A stretch of DNA of 40,712 nt, taken from Haplosporangium gracile. Lineage: Eukaryota; Mortierellomycota; Mortierellomycetes; Mortierellales; Mortierellaceae. Positions within the stretch are counted from its first letter, which is position 1. Each line of letters begins with the position of its first letter. The stretch lies in the NCBI GenBank assembly GCA_015499985.1, contig JAAAUF010000248.1:1-40712 (forward strand), given 5' to 3'. Below, in pieces: positions 1 to 11,269 of this stretch. A model generated the notes under the pieces. That model was given only the letters and a program-made list of their open reading frames with translations, made no database searches and had not been told where the DNA came from. The translations under genes and the position numbers were made by a program.

Positions 1-566
1 GGGGAGGGGGGAGAGAGAGAGAAAGAGGGAAAAGTACGGGGACAGAGAAGGTGAAGAAGGGGTTGGTGAAGATGGATGGATGTGAAAAGGGAAAGAGAAA
101 GTGGAGGGGATGAGAGTAAGATGCATAAAGCCACGGGCTTTCAAATAGGTCAGGGAAGGAATGAAAGGAAGAAGAAAAGTACCATGAACACATATATGCA
201 TGAGTTCATACTGAACAAATGAGCGCAACAACGGTCTTGTCAGGGTCAACGTAATAAGTTACAAACACACACAGAAAGGCCTTCCCTTTTTTGCCCTTTC
301 CTGTTTAAGCAAGCAAGCAAGCAAGCATGCAACGTGCACGAGAACAGATTAATCGAAGCAATCGAAAAATGGCATCTTCGTTTTGCGTTCATGCCTCCTT
401 GTGCACACGCCCAACATTCTTCTTCCTGAATCCTACATCCGCTCATACCTTTTCTCCCTTCTCCTTCTCCTTCTCCTTCTCCTTTCCTTTGTCACCACAC
501 TTTCGCCTCCCTGCACTGCACGCAATCACAGCTACAGCCACAACCGCAACCGCAACCATCACAAAA
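1..566. other. Intergenic / 5' leader of the hydratase gene
   Basis: No gene seen. The first 180 bases are purine-rich (GA runs) on the + strand. A short (CAAG)n microsatellite lies at about 307-325. From about 420 to 500 the + strand is almost pure C/T with repeated CTTCTC units, the type of leader seen before most genes in this window. An in-frame open stretch runs upstream of the hydratase start but is low-complexity Phe/Ser/Thr and is not counted as protein. Confidence 0.6.
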
Positions 567-1648
567 ATGTCCGTAGTCGACCTATCAAAAGTCCTCGGGT
601 ACAAAGCCCCGCCCACAAAAGTAGTCTTCAACACCCGAGACTACCTCCTCTACGCCCTCTCCATCGGCATCCACTCCAACGAACTCCAATTCCTCTACGA
701 GAACCACCCCAACTTCGCCGCCTTCCCTACCTACCCACTCGTCTTGGCCTTCAAACGTGACAACAACGGCGTCTCGGTCTATGATGGAGCCGGATCAGCT
801 GCTATCCCGGGAATCCCGCCCTTTGACCCCAATACTGCAGTTCATGGTGAACAGTCTCTGGAGGTTCATCGTCCTTTACCTGTGGAGGGTGCGGAGGGGT
901 TTGAGCTGCAGAGTACGGTGACGGGGGTGTATGATAAGGGGAAGGGGATGGTTATTGAACGAACTGCTCAACTCGTCGATCCCAAAGATGTTTCGAGACC
1001 TTATGCGACGATGATGGGGTCTGCGTTTGTTAGGGGGAGTGGAGGATGGGGTGGACCGCATGGACCTGCTATTGTTCCTGGTGGGAAAAAGCCAGAGTCG
1101 TTGGATCCTCCCAAGGATAGAGCTCCCGACTATGTCTATGAAGACTCGACTCATGCCGATCAAGCCATCCTCTATCGTCTCTCCGGGTAACTTTTAATTC
1201 TTTTTTTCTTCTTTTTACTCTACAACGATCGGTCAAAGACAGTCTAAACCCACATCGTCCTAATCCGCTTTTATTCCTCCTCCAAAATAGCGACTACAAC
1301 CCGCTCCATATCGACCCAGAGATCGCCCCCATGGTTGGACTAGAACGCCCGATCCTCCACGGCCTCTGCACTTACGGCCACTCAGCCCACGCAGCCCTCA
1401 AGACTTATGGAGGATCTGACCCACGCGCTTTCAAATCCATCACGGGTCGCTTCTCGGCCCCTGTCCTCCCTGGAGACACCCTCGTCACCAAGATGTGGAA
1501 CGTCCCCTCCTCTTCTACTACCCCTGAAAACAAGAACCAAACAAGGATCCTGTTCCAGACATATGCCAAAGAACGTAACCTGACTGTCATCAACAGTGGG
1601 TGTGTCGTCCTCCAGAACCCTCCTGCGCAGACACATAGCAAGTTGTAA
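567..1648 (+). CDS. Peroxisomal enoyl-CoA hydratase 2 (MaoC / hydratase-2 hot-dog family)
   Basis: Exons 567-1186 and 1291-1648; the 104-base intron starts GTAACT and ends TAG. The product is 325 aa. It should hydrate trans-2-enoyl-CoA to (R)-3-hydroxyacyl-CoA, the second step of peroxisomal beta-oxidation. The hydratase-2 signature YRLSGDYNPLHIDP is rebuilt exactly across the splice junction, with catalytic Asp208 and His213. The length of about 300 aa matches a free-standing double-hot-dog hydratase 2, without the dehydrogenase half of the fungal multifunctional enzyme Fox2. The last residues, HSKL, are a canonical PTS1 peroxisomal signal. The Met at 567 is chosen because sequence before it is low-complexity and family similarity begins just after it. 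An AATAAA lies at 1650-1655, almost on the stop codon. The gene converges on the dienelactone hydrolase, 139 bases between stops. Confidence 0.88.
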
Positions 1649-1649
1649 G

Positions 1650-1655
1650 AATAAA
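1650..1655 (+). terminator. Putative poly(A) signal of the hydratase gene
   Basis: A perfect AATAAA begins one base after the stop codon, followed by T-rich sequence and an A run at 1726-1741. Position and sequence are seen; use as a polyadenylation signal is inferred. Confidence 0.4.
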
Positions 1656-1787
1656 GATATCGCGTTGGCGTGTTTCTTTTTTTCTTTTTTCCTTTTTTCC
1701 TTTTTTGAAGTTAAAAGTTTATTCCAAAAAAAAAAAAAAAAATCCCCCGGAAAGGATGCTGTAAAGTATAGATGTTGTGTGGGGTAT

Positions 1788-3231
1788 TTACAACTTGCTG
1801 TCGCTGGCGGCAGCTACCTTGGCGTAGAAGGCGCCAAGGAGATCGGCGGCTTGCAAACTAGCCTTGGACTTCTCGGGGTCAGTCCAGTCGCCACGTCCTA
1901 GTGATTGTCATGCAAAATGAGAGATTGTTAGTTTCTTTTGTTCATAGCGGAATGTGGGTAAAATCATTCCTGAAAATAAACAAGAATGAGACAGCGGAAC
2001 ATCTGCATTCAGCATAACGCCCTGTCCCTGTCCGATCATCGTGTAAATCCTCGGTCTTGTTCTTTGTCCCGTCCTGCCACTGCAATTGATACCTGCCATT
2101 CCCTTCTTTGCCAGCTGTTTGTCTTACCTCCGGTCCAGCCGTGGGGCATGTTATCGAAGCGCTGGTGGAAAGACTCGACAGGGAAGCCCTTAGCGTTGAG
2201 GTGCTCAATAACAGGAACCTACATACGTGCGAAAGGAAAAAAGGGTTCAAAATAACGCAATCACGCAAAAAATAATAATTGAAAGTCAGCTCTCATCCTA
2301 TCATTCCTCCACAACACATTGAACCCAGTCCAACATTTATCCGGTCAATGAACAAAATAGATAACAAAGTAACTCTCTGAACATACCAAATCATCTTCAT
2401 CCTTAGAGGGCAAGAGGATCAAGGGAGTCTTGACGTCCTTAGTAGTCTCCAACGAGATAAACGAAGGGTGAACTCCACCAGCCGACGAGAAGGGAGTGTT
2501 TTCCTCCGAGACTATCTTGACAGCCATCAGGACACCCCAGCACTGTCCAATAAGCGAGAACGACGTGCATCCAGCCTTGCGCAAGTCCTCAACAGCAGCT
2601 AGGGCAACCTCGAGGATGTGGTTCTTGTGGTAGTCCCCGTGCTGACCAATCCAGGCCATCACCTTGCCGCTCTCACCCATGTGCTCTGGGGTAATGCCGC
2701 CCTCGGAGAAAAACTCGGGTGCTGACAACTGGAATCCTCCATGCAACTCGGCAATTCTCTATTGGAAGCGGATGGAAAGGGATTCATCAGGGTGTTGTTT
2801 TTTTCATAACAGTAGTGGATTTTTGTTTTTCTTCCCTCTCGGTCTCCTCGTGCGTTCATTATTGTCTTGACAGAAACCAAAAAAATCTTTGGGGCAGGGA
2901 GTCCATTCGGGTTTTGTGCAATGAAAAACAAGTCCGCGTCCACATGAATTCTTCCTGTTGCTGCTGTTGCTCCTGTTCTTGTTCATCCTTTTCTTCAACA
3001 ACACAAAAGACAAAGGTGAAAGCATACGTCGTAGAACTGCTGGGATGTGGGGTGGTAGCCAAAGATATCGTAGATGGCGATGATTCCACGCTTGGAGTCC
3101 TTGGGTCCGGTAAGGTAGGTCTTGCGCTTCTGGCCGGCAATCTCGGTCGAGAGGGTGACGAACTCGCCCGTGAGGTGCGAGTGTGCGTTCTCGACGGCGG
3201 GGGTGTTGCAGCAAGCAGCAGTCAAACTCAT
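1788..3231 (-). CDS. Dienelactone hydrolase family protein with peroxisomal signal
   Basis: Exons on the minus strand: 3231-3028, 2758-2387, 2218-2128 and 1897-1788; the product is 258 aa, normal for the family. This alpha/beta hydrolase starts MSLTAACCNTP, typical of fungal dienelactone hydrolases, and has the strand-turn motif IYDIFGYHP. The nucleophile elbow is GQCWG with Cys141, the acid is in PSKDEDD (Asp188 or Asp191), and the catalytic His218 is in MPHGW, followed by a family-typical RGDW. The last residues are DSKL, so the protein ends in a canonical SKL PTS1. Family members open cyclic enol-lactones in catechol breakdown, but most fungal copies have no proven substrate. Peroxisomal location is inferred from the tripeptide. 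Introns are 269, 168 and 230 bases, and all exon phases join without conflict. Confidence 0.87.
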
Positions 3232-4356
3232 TTTGGTTTAGGTGGTGGGTGTGAAGGAAGGAGAAGGTATAAGGCTGATGGAAAAGAAAAGGAAATTCCC
3301 TTTTTATTTGTGACGGAACCCCAATCCGTGAATTTTTTTTTCGTGTTGTCGTGGGCCGGAGACAAATTTCGCTGTCACATTGCTCCAATAACGTTCTGCC
3401 AAAAGGCCTCAATTACAAAGCCATTTTGTGTACTGTACATGTCCGTCCGTTACCTCAACAAGCATGAATAATCATGAACAAGTGCTCTTTGCTCCCCAGC
3501 TCGCTTTATCTCTCAATGCACTTACATCGTTCTCCCAACACCTCCAAGTCGCCTGTTTTTTTACCTTTTTTGAAATAGTCTTTCCCAGCAGTACACCGTG
3601 TCCGACGCGCCAAAAATAATTAAGAACAAATCAATTATTGCGCATTGCTTGACAAATGCACCCTCAACGATACTTTTCGTTTCTAGGTACCCCACGGAAC
3701 CAAAACAGATAAAGGTGGGCGCGTGCCTGTGCCTAAGGCACAAGGGGAGGAAATGGAATGTAGCCCTCCAAGGCTAAATCGTGGTACAAATCAAGAAGCA
3801 CCGCACCATGAAGACTTGATTTGTCAACAACACCGCGGAGACCGATAGACCGAGCAGACAAAGTAAGTACTCTCGCTCTATCTCTTCCTCTCACCTTTCG
3901 TCTTTCCTCCACTGTTCCATGAAGACCCACGCCCAGCCTCAAGCGCAATGGGGTCTGATTAATAACGGACTATCGTCTATTCTTGAGTGTTAAATTGAGT
4001 CGGCTATGTACCAATATGAAAACCTTGCGCACAGACAAACGAAAAGGAAAAAAAAAACATAAGCGTGTAGGTTTACCACATGGAAACAGCTTCATCAAAT
4101 TTTCCCTTTTTCGCGTATTTCACTTTTCTGTGGCTGCCTACAGGAGACCTGGATGTAGGCGATTATCATCACCCAGCAGCCCATTCTTCAGTCTCAGCTA
4201 TGCGCAGATTTCACTCTAGTTTCAAGCCAATCTCTCAGTACGCGACGATATTCAGCTTCATGAAGTAAATGTGTATCCAAAAAAAAAGAGAACAGGAAGT
4301 AGTATTTTGAAGGTGTGTGTTGTGGAAAATTATAAAACAAAATCTATGAAAAAGAA
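3232..4356. other. Intergenic region upstream of the dienelactone hydrolase gene
   Basis: About 1.1 kb between the dienelactone hydrolase start and the 3' end of the carrier gene, both on the minus strand. It should contain the hydrolase promoter. Open frames here are short and low-complexity on both strands. I see no TATA box in a convincing position and no RNA gene. Confidence 0.5.
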
Positions 4357-6118
4357 CTACTTGGCGACGGCAGTCAATTTGAAGGTGTCAGAGTTGGTAT
4401 CCAACCAGCTCGAGACACGCTCGTAGACGGCAAAGGTAACAGCTTGGCCGGGGGCGACACGGAGGACACGAGGAGTGACACCCTTGTAGAAGGCTCTCCA
4501 GCCCTCGTTCTTCAGAATAGCGCCGTTGACCTCCTTGAATCGGGCCCAGCCGCCGAGACCCTCGGGGTTGGGAGTCTTTTGAATACGGGTCTTGACAATA
4601 TCAATAGGGTTGTTGACGAGGGGTCCCATGGCTCCTGAGATGCATCCAATGATGGCAGACTGGTATCCGGGCAACTCCTTGATGTCCTGCTTGCGCTGGA
4701 GGTAACCCTTCAAGAAGTGGTATGTGGGGAAGTTGGCAGCCTGGTTCGAGGCCTGACGCAACGAGGTCAGACCGACTCCGCGGTACAATGCTCCGAAACC
4801 TTCCTCGCGGACGACGGTGTAGGCGCAGTGGGCGGCGTTACGGTACTTGGGGATATCGAGGGGATCAGCCATCGAGTGACGCTGTGCCTGAAGACGAATT
4901 TTGACCACATCCATGGGTGTCACCACCAATACTGCTTCAGTCACACCAGCCAACAAACCAGCTAATTAGATTATGGTTTTTTTCAGGAGGAAGTAGGATT
5001 GTGTTAGTTCCATATGTATGCAATTAGCTCAGTATTTTCTTTTTTGTCTCTCGTGCTTCCCATATGTAATTGATCCGCTCCCTTAAGTGCAAGTACAGCA
5101 TTCTTCTTTCGCCAAACTGCAACTTGACAACGCTTACCCCAGAGGTTGTTGAGCTTCCAGGGGGTGCCGTTCTTGTCGACCATGAGGTCCTTGTAGAACT
5201 GGAAGGTCGTGAAACGGATAGCCATCTTGGGGACAATACCCGCTGTGACGGCGCCGAGACCCTTATACAGGGCTAATGGCGACTCCTTCTGAACAATCTT
5301 CAATCCGACTCCCACAAACGACAAGTTGGCTCCCTAATGGTCATATTAAACAGCATGAGAAAAGGTGAAAAAAAAAATGTTGCTTAGATGGTTAGTTATA
5401 CGTGCAAGACGAACGCAAGCAAATAGGAAAGTAGTGGTAGTGCATGTTTTTCTTCTTTTCCCTGTCCTCTCATCCTCCTCGTCGTCATCGTCGTCATTGA
5501 CAAGGCCATGGGTCAGCTTGGAATGGTATTAGTTGTAGCAGTTGTCTATCCCTCTGCGCTTTCCTTTCTTTCTTTCGTTCTCTTTCCTTTTCAAGTTGCC
5601 CTTTGCCCCCTTCAACTCCCTCTTTCATTTGAGACCAATTTTTCTCTTTTTGAATTGATGCATTTAACTGCTGCAAGACAAGAAAAAAAAAAAAAAGGTC
5701 CATTCTGCATTCGTTCTCCATTTAAATGCAGAATGACTTTGGCTCCCGTACTGCACATACTTCTGTCCACATTCTCTCCCAAAGTGTATGTGTATCCATG
5801 TCGACTTGCTGCACAAATTCACATAGACCCAAAAATAATCATGACTACTTTCTTTCCATATGCCATGGAGCGGATGTCCAGAATACCCAGCTTGCTTGTC
5901 GTCGTTTCCCCTCGCACGTGAGTATAATAGGGTCTGCTGAGTTCCCAGTCCATGTCTAATCCCGTCCCGTCTCGTTTCGTCCAAGTCCTGCGTTCATGCA
6001 AGAGGTTGTCTCATGTCGACCTTCCTTCCATTCCATTCCAGTTCGACCAATTGCACTTTTCGTTGTCCTCCATGCCAAAAAAGTAGTCGAGAGGTGTTGC
6101 TGTTGTTGCTGTTGTTGC

Positions 6119-6175
<57 letters not shown>

Positions 6176-6465
6176 GCGTTATGCCCTTGCCACTCTGCAA
6201 AGTGACAAAATAACAAAAAGAAAAACGTGAAATATAGCAGGGAGCGTGTACCACAAAAAAAAACACATACAACTGTCAATGAAGGCACAGATGATACCAT
6301 GTCATAGAATTAAAGACTTACAGCAGCATTCCTGGGGATGTTCTTGGCGAGCTGCATACGGACTTTGATGGTGTCGAGAGGGTGGCAGATCAGGGCCTCC
6401 ATGAAACCGGCGGAACCACCGGCGATCAGGTTGGTGAGAGGCGACTTCTTTTCCCTTGCTGCCAT
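4357..6465 (-). CDS. SFC1: Mitochondrial succinate/fumarate carrier (SLC25 family)
   Basis: Exons 6465-6322, 5333-5138 and 4961-4357; the product is 314 aa, standard for a mitochondrial carrier. The three tandem repeats each carry a Px(D)xx(K)x(R) signature: HPLDTIKVRMQ (Pro29), TPMDVVKIRLQ (Pro129) and NPIDIVKTRIQ (Pro232). The second repeat segment GLTSLRQASNQAANF closely matches the Sfc1/Acr1 succinate-fumarate carrier. That subgroup exports fumarate in exchange for succinate coming from the glyoxylate cycle, needed for growth on acetate or fatty acids. It acts in the inner mitochondrial membrane. The first intron is large (988 bases) and carries a long GTT/AAC microsatellite. The 5' leader from 6466 upward is pyrimidine-rich on the coding strand. 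The subgroup assignment is from recalled family patterns, so another C4-dicarboxylate carrier is the main alternative. Confidence 0.83.
6094..6175. repeat. GTT/AAC trinucleotide microsatellite in carrier intron 1
   Basis: About 80 bases of GTT repeat with three early GCT variants, then an uninterrupted GTT run to about 6175. It lies inside the first intron of the carrier gene, where the transcript reads AAC/CAA. The variants at one end and the pure run at the other suggest recent slippage at the pure end. Confidence 0.9.
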
Positions 6466-7826
6466 TGTTGTATATGTTAGATGTTTTGTTGAAAGGTAGA
6501 GTGGAGAGGGGAAAAAAGAATTGAGAGAGAGGGATGAAGTGAGTAGGGAGGATAGTTGAGGATCGAGGTTGGAAAGTAAGAAAAAGAAGAAAAAGAAGAA
6601 GAAGAAAAAGAAAAGAGAAGAAAAGAAAAAAGAGAAGAGGGAAGTAGTAAAGAAAGAAGGGCAAATTGACCCGATCAAAGTCAAGCACATGCTCTTCTTC
6701 TTCCTCGTTGCAAAAATAAACATCTCATCGCCCACAGACACAGACGAACACACCTTACAGGCACTGTTTTCTCCTTCTAAATTCATTCCTAGGGGAGACC
6801 GCATCATCATCATCATTCTGGCTGTAAAGGATGCGTCCTATTCTTCACTTAGCGTTGTTTTCTTCTTCCCACATTCTCTGTCCTCTTGAACACACAATTT
6901 CAAACCCGCATTCTCGTCATGACACAATGACGAGCCCTTGCCTTTTAGAAACCCCGGGCTGACCTGACTTGAACCTGACCGGAGATTTATGAAGTGTATC
7001 CGTGGGTTCATTTGGTTCATCTCCCACACATGACAGTCCCATTTTCTAAGTTCGATCATTCCCCTCGCAACTCTCAACTCACTAAGCTACCACGGGGACT
7101 TGGCTGCTTTGACCTTGTCTCTCAAGGCATGACATTATGAATCTCTTAACAACGAACAACGAGCAAACATCGTTGGTTGCCTCAATTGCATTGACACTTC
7201 CTACCCTTCTCTTATGAATAACACTTCCAGTCCGACCAAGCAAGAAACCGACAAAGAGTCAGAAAGGAAAAGAAAATCGGCTCTGTCAGAAAGAAAGATG
7301 GGCGATGTGGAACCCTATTGGCTCCATTGAACAAGCGCCCTCCACGAAATTGTCACATGTCATACAAACTCAACGAAAACAGAACCGAGTCATCGTTCTC
7401 ATTTTTGACTTTAATCTTTGCTTTTATCATCATGTCTTTGCCCAACGTGACCACCACGAAGAGCTGCAACGCCCAATGCTAGGAAGATAAAGATAAAGTC
7501 GCGTCTTTTACCAAGGTTTTTTTTGTTCATTTTTTGTTCGTTGTTTGTTGTGTGCTATGTTGTACTATGGTGTGTGTGTTGTTCGACTAAACTTTGGTAA
7601 TGATCTGAAAATGGGTGGTGATTCCGGTGATTGCAAAAAAAAGTAAATCAGATTATCGTAGAAAAAGCTAAAAGCGCAAGAGCTTGAATGTGCAAGGTGT
7701 GCAAGTGAGGAGGGAAGGGAAGTGAGTAGGAGTCAAGCTCTGTTTTTGAAAGCAAGAAAGTAGAAGCCTAGCCTCTTGTCAAATTGAACCAAAGGGGTCT
7801 CTAGCTGGGATCACCTCTTCTTCCAT
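6466..7826. other. Intergenic region upstream of the carrier gene
   Basis: About 1.36 kb between two minus-strand genes. 6545-6665 is purine-rich on the + strand (AAG/AAAAAG runs), so it reads as a C/T-rich leader for the carrier. Further right are ordinary mixed sequence and T-rich patches (7510-7560). No protein-like frame, tRNA or mobile element was recognised. Confidence 0.5.
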
Positions 7827-8477
7827 TTATGACGAGCCGGTAGCCCTCTGGGTAGCAGTCTGAGCCTGCTCAGCCCCCTGCTGAACGTTTCCGCGGACAT
7901 CGTGCTTGGCTGCCGATCCCCAGATGACTCCAACCACGTAGCAGATGAACAAGTAGCCCACATACATCACCAGCCCAAACAGTCCCAACGCCGCCGACAC
8001 CAAGCAGACCACACCCAACGCCGGCAGCAAGAACGCAGATCCGAACATCGCAAACCCTCCCTATTTGCATTGGTGAAGAAAGGGTTAGTTGGACGAGATA
8101 CTTACTAACATTGGAAAACAAAGTACCTGGGCGAAGTTGGCAAGAAATCAAAAATGAAGCCAAAAGAAACAAAGAGTTACCTCGACGATGGTGAACCCGA
8201 TGCCGCCGACGATAAGGCACCCAAGCGTGACAACGCCCATGAACCCCGTGAAGCAAGCCAATGGGATCGCTGACAACACCACAAATGTCATCAACGTGAT
8301 TTTGACCAAAGGTCCAGAGGCCTGATACCTTTGACGGGTGTAGTTGAAAGCGGGCATGATGTAGTTCTGAACGGGACCCGACCGTCTGACGGCCGAAACT
8401 GTGTCCCGGGTCGTCTCGGAGACCTTGAAAGAGGTGTCTGTCATGATGCCGCGGGCTGAGGATGCGCTGCTTGCCAT
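7827..8477 (-). CDS. Promethin-like (LDAF1/Ldo-type) lipid-droplet membrane protein
   Basis: Exons 8477-8181 and 8060-7827; the product is 176 aa. A Ser/Thr-rich soluble N-terminus (about residues 1-50) leads into a compact block of four hydrophobic segments (about residues 55-150). The first is LMTFVVLSAIPLACF and the last ends near YLFICYVVGVIWG. A short polar, Gln/Ala-rich tail follows. Size, topology and the pattern FVVLSAIP...G...GIGF resemble promethin/LDAF1. Promethin works with seipin at ER sites where lipid droplets form; the yeast Ldo proteins carry the same domain. Assignment rests on pattern resemblance, so another small four-helix ER protein is possible. The intron is 120 bases (GTAACT...TAG), phase 0. 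The leader at 8560-8710 is C/T-rich on the coding strand. Confidence 0.6.
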
Positions 8478-9014
8478 TTTTTTTTTTGTTTTTTGTATGA
8501 GTGCAGATAGGTAGATAGGCGGGCAGGAGTAGTGAGGTGGGTGTAGTGAGGTTGGTGTGTGTGTAGTAGAGTGAGGAAGGGAAAGATAAGTTGATTTGTG
8601 AGGTGTTAAGGAGGGAGCTGTTTGAGACTAGAAAACGACAGAGAGGAAAGGAAAGGAAAGGGAAGGAAAGGAAAGAGAGCGAGGCAGGGAAGAGAGGAAT
8701 GGGTAGGATCCTGGAAGGAGGGTTGTTGGTAAAGGAAGCTAAAGAGAATCGTGTCAAGCCTATGTCAGAGCCTCCCTCTTTCAACTCATCAATCAGTCTA
8801 GCTCCATCACCTCTCTACAAGAAATACGAGGCGAGCTAGATGTATTGTGGACATTATTCTTTCCTCATCGCTCTATCGACATCGGCGCATTGATCGGATC
8901 ACCGTATCTTACCGGGGGACGATAGCACAATACAAGTAGCATCGAATAAATACATAGCGGTTCTTTCATTCCCATCAGTCGCATGAAAAAAAAGCAAAAG
9001 AAAAATGATGGTAG
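8478..9014. other. Intergenic: leader of the promethin-like gene and 3' end of the HbrB gene
   Basis: 537 bases. 8630-8700 has repeated GGAAA/GAAAG units on the + strand, which read as a C/T-rich leader for the minus-strand promethin-like gene. The right part is the tail of the HbrB gene transcription unit. No gene seen. Confidence 0.5.
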
Positions 9015-11269
9015 CTATGAGAGTCCGCCAATCTTCTTATCTAGACCAATAAACCCGCCCCGATTGCCGCGTCTCGTAAACTGCTTCCAGTTGGTCTTCA
9101 ACCGATTGTACACCTGCTCCATCAGCAGCTGCTGGGCATCACCCGACTGAATCGACGTCAACACCGATGTCATCTGGATCATCCTCAACGCCGTGTCCGA
9201 TACCGAGATCGAGGCATCCAGATCCACAAACAGCTTAGCAAACACCTCTATGAAAATAGAAAGATAGCGGCGATCAGTAGCATTCGAAAAAAAAGAGGCT
9301 GATAAGAGTGTGAGAATGTCCAAGTCAGAACTTGTGAAAAAAAGGTAGAAGCATACCATCGAGGCGGTCGACCATTGGCAGGATGACTTGGTCTCTGAAG
9401 GCGGCTAACGCCATAGTGCGCACGTTCCCTGGCTCCGAATCATCTTGATAGCGGTCCAAATCAACTAATCCAGACCTTGGACTTGCTCCCACCAATCCGC
9501 CACCTCCACCGCCACCAATATCCATCATGCTATTGTTCCCACTGTGGTGACTGGCTGCTGAACTAGCGACTCCATGGACTTTCCGTGTCATCTTTTTGGC
9601 ATGGCATGTCTTGAGCTCGATTTGAAGTGGGAGAAAAACGCCCTCAAAATATGGCAGGACCGTGCCAAAGAAGAATGACCATCCTTCAACCAAGCGCGAG
9701 ACCAATTTCTCATCCGGCACATCACCCAGTTTGGCATTCAGTGTCAGCATGCCGTTTTTGAGAAGCTCGTTGATTTCGTCGCACAGCATGAACGCGTTTC
9801 GTGTTGTCAAAGAGCGACTAAGTATATAGAAAAGTGTGCGGATGACATTGTAAGAGGTCATTAGTGTACTATTATTCCTCTGACTCGCACACGACAGACT
9901 TTGCTTGAAAATAAACATACCGGACGAGTTCATTGAGGTCCTCAATGGCTCCTGTCAGTCCTTGTCCATTGAAAAGCGTCAGCACCTTGATACACAGGGC
10001 CTGCCAGACATCCTCTGTTGCATGGCCCTGCGACATCTCTCTGGCCATCACCTTGGCATCCAAGCTCGAGTGATTGTTTCTGGACATCGTCGGCGAAGTC
10101 ATATAGTGACCACTACCCGTCATTGAGCTTGAGATGTTGCCGCTTGATGAAGTATAGGTCCTGTCCATAATCGAAGGGTGGCTCCCTGGTGAAAGCTGTT
10201 GTTGCTGATGTTTCCGAGTATTAATCGATGACAAGGGTCCACCGCCGCCGCTGCTGCTGCCACCTGATTTCTTGTTTTTGCCACCGCTGATAGATATATC
10301 TCCATGAGATTTGACACCGCGTTTGGAGCCGGGGTATAATTTCATTCCTGCACCTGGGAGAGTCTCGGTCAGGAAACTGCTGGCAGACATGCCTCCAAAG
10401 GAGTGCTTCTCTTTCTTGGGTTTCTGCGCAGGTTGAGCTTGTTGCTGTGTTGCTACTGACTGCTGTTGGAGCAGATTCGTCTGCTTATGCTGTGAGCCTG
10501 GCGAGGGCTGGGTGAGATGAACTGGCGAAGACAGACTTGCAGGTGATGTGAGTCCTCCTGTGCTACTGGTCATACTAGTTGAAACGATGGGCGGGATCTG
10601 AGATCGTGTGGGAGGCGAGTTCCAGTTTGAGGGGGTGTCACCAACCGGAGAATCTGCTTCGCCCTGGTCGCCAGTGGCGGTGTCATTCGGACTAGAGAGG
10701 TAGTTTGACCCATGACTACCTGCAAGCAACGTCGAGTGTGCCTGAGGCGTGACATTTCCTGACAGTCGTCCTACTGACCCCAATTCACCTGCTCCTGCTA
10801 GGCCACTATCGTTAATCAAAGTGTGGGCGGTACTGCTTGCTTGGTGCCCATAGAGGGAATACTGGCCATTGCTCTCGCTCGGCGTCCTACTGTTCATGGT
10901 CAAGCTATGATGGCTATTGCTGCTTTGAGTCCTGCTATGGTTCCTGCTATGAGTTCGGCTCTGCGTCCTGTTATTAGGACTCATCGAGTGCAACCCTCCA
11001 TCGACATTGTGGTTCCGAAGTGTCAGCCCCAAGACAGATTCGCTCATGGGGTTCTGTAAGTGCTGTTGATGAATGGGCAAGGAGCCTGCTGATGAGAGGG
11101 AGGAGGCCGAGGTCGAGTTGAGACTATGAGGAGACCCTTGAGCCATTAGAAGCTCATTGCCGGGCGTCAAGGCCAAGGTTGTGTCCCGAAATCCTGGTAC
11201 TGATGCTAACGAGTCGACTGACGCGGAGACGGACCCTTGGCTCGAGAATGATTTTGCTCCTGGGTTCAT
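9015..11269 (-). CDS. HbrB-domain protein, probable TORC2 subunit (Bit61/Protor type)
   Basis: Exons 11269-9921, 9817-9357 and 9247-9015; the product is 680 aa. The first 400 residues are low-complexity, rich in Ser, Asn, Thr, Gly and Gln, and probably disordered. The HbrB domain runs from about residue 415 to the C-terminus. It opens with VWQALCIKVLTLFNGQG and IEDLNELVR, continues with EGWSFFFGTVLPYFEGVFLP, then ALAAFRDQVILPMVDRLD, and closes with a helical segment ending in RGNRGGF. The conserved blocks join smoothly across both splice sites (Arg450 and Glu604 are split codons). Family members are accessory subunits of TORC2 (yeast Bit61/Bit2, human Protor), which controls AGC kinases, membrane stress and polarity. 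HbrB itself is known from Aspergillus hyphal growth. The exact role here is inferred from the family. Confidence 0.82.

Noticed and set aside
327..566. In-frame N-terminal extension of the hydratase (about 80 residues)
   Set aside because: It is a translated C/T-rich leader, low-complexity Phe/Ser/Thr, and hydratase-2 similarity starts only after the Met at 567.
6005..6205. Polycysteine/polyleucine/polyasparagine frames over the GTT repeat
   Set aside because: Simple translations of a trinucleotide repeat inside an intron.
7870..8784. 304-residue minus-strand open frame over the promethin-like gene
   Set aside because: It runs in another frame across exons, intron and leader and has low-complexity composition. 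The spliced frame gives a coherent four-segment membrane protein instead.
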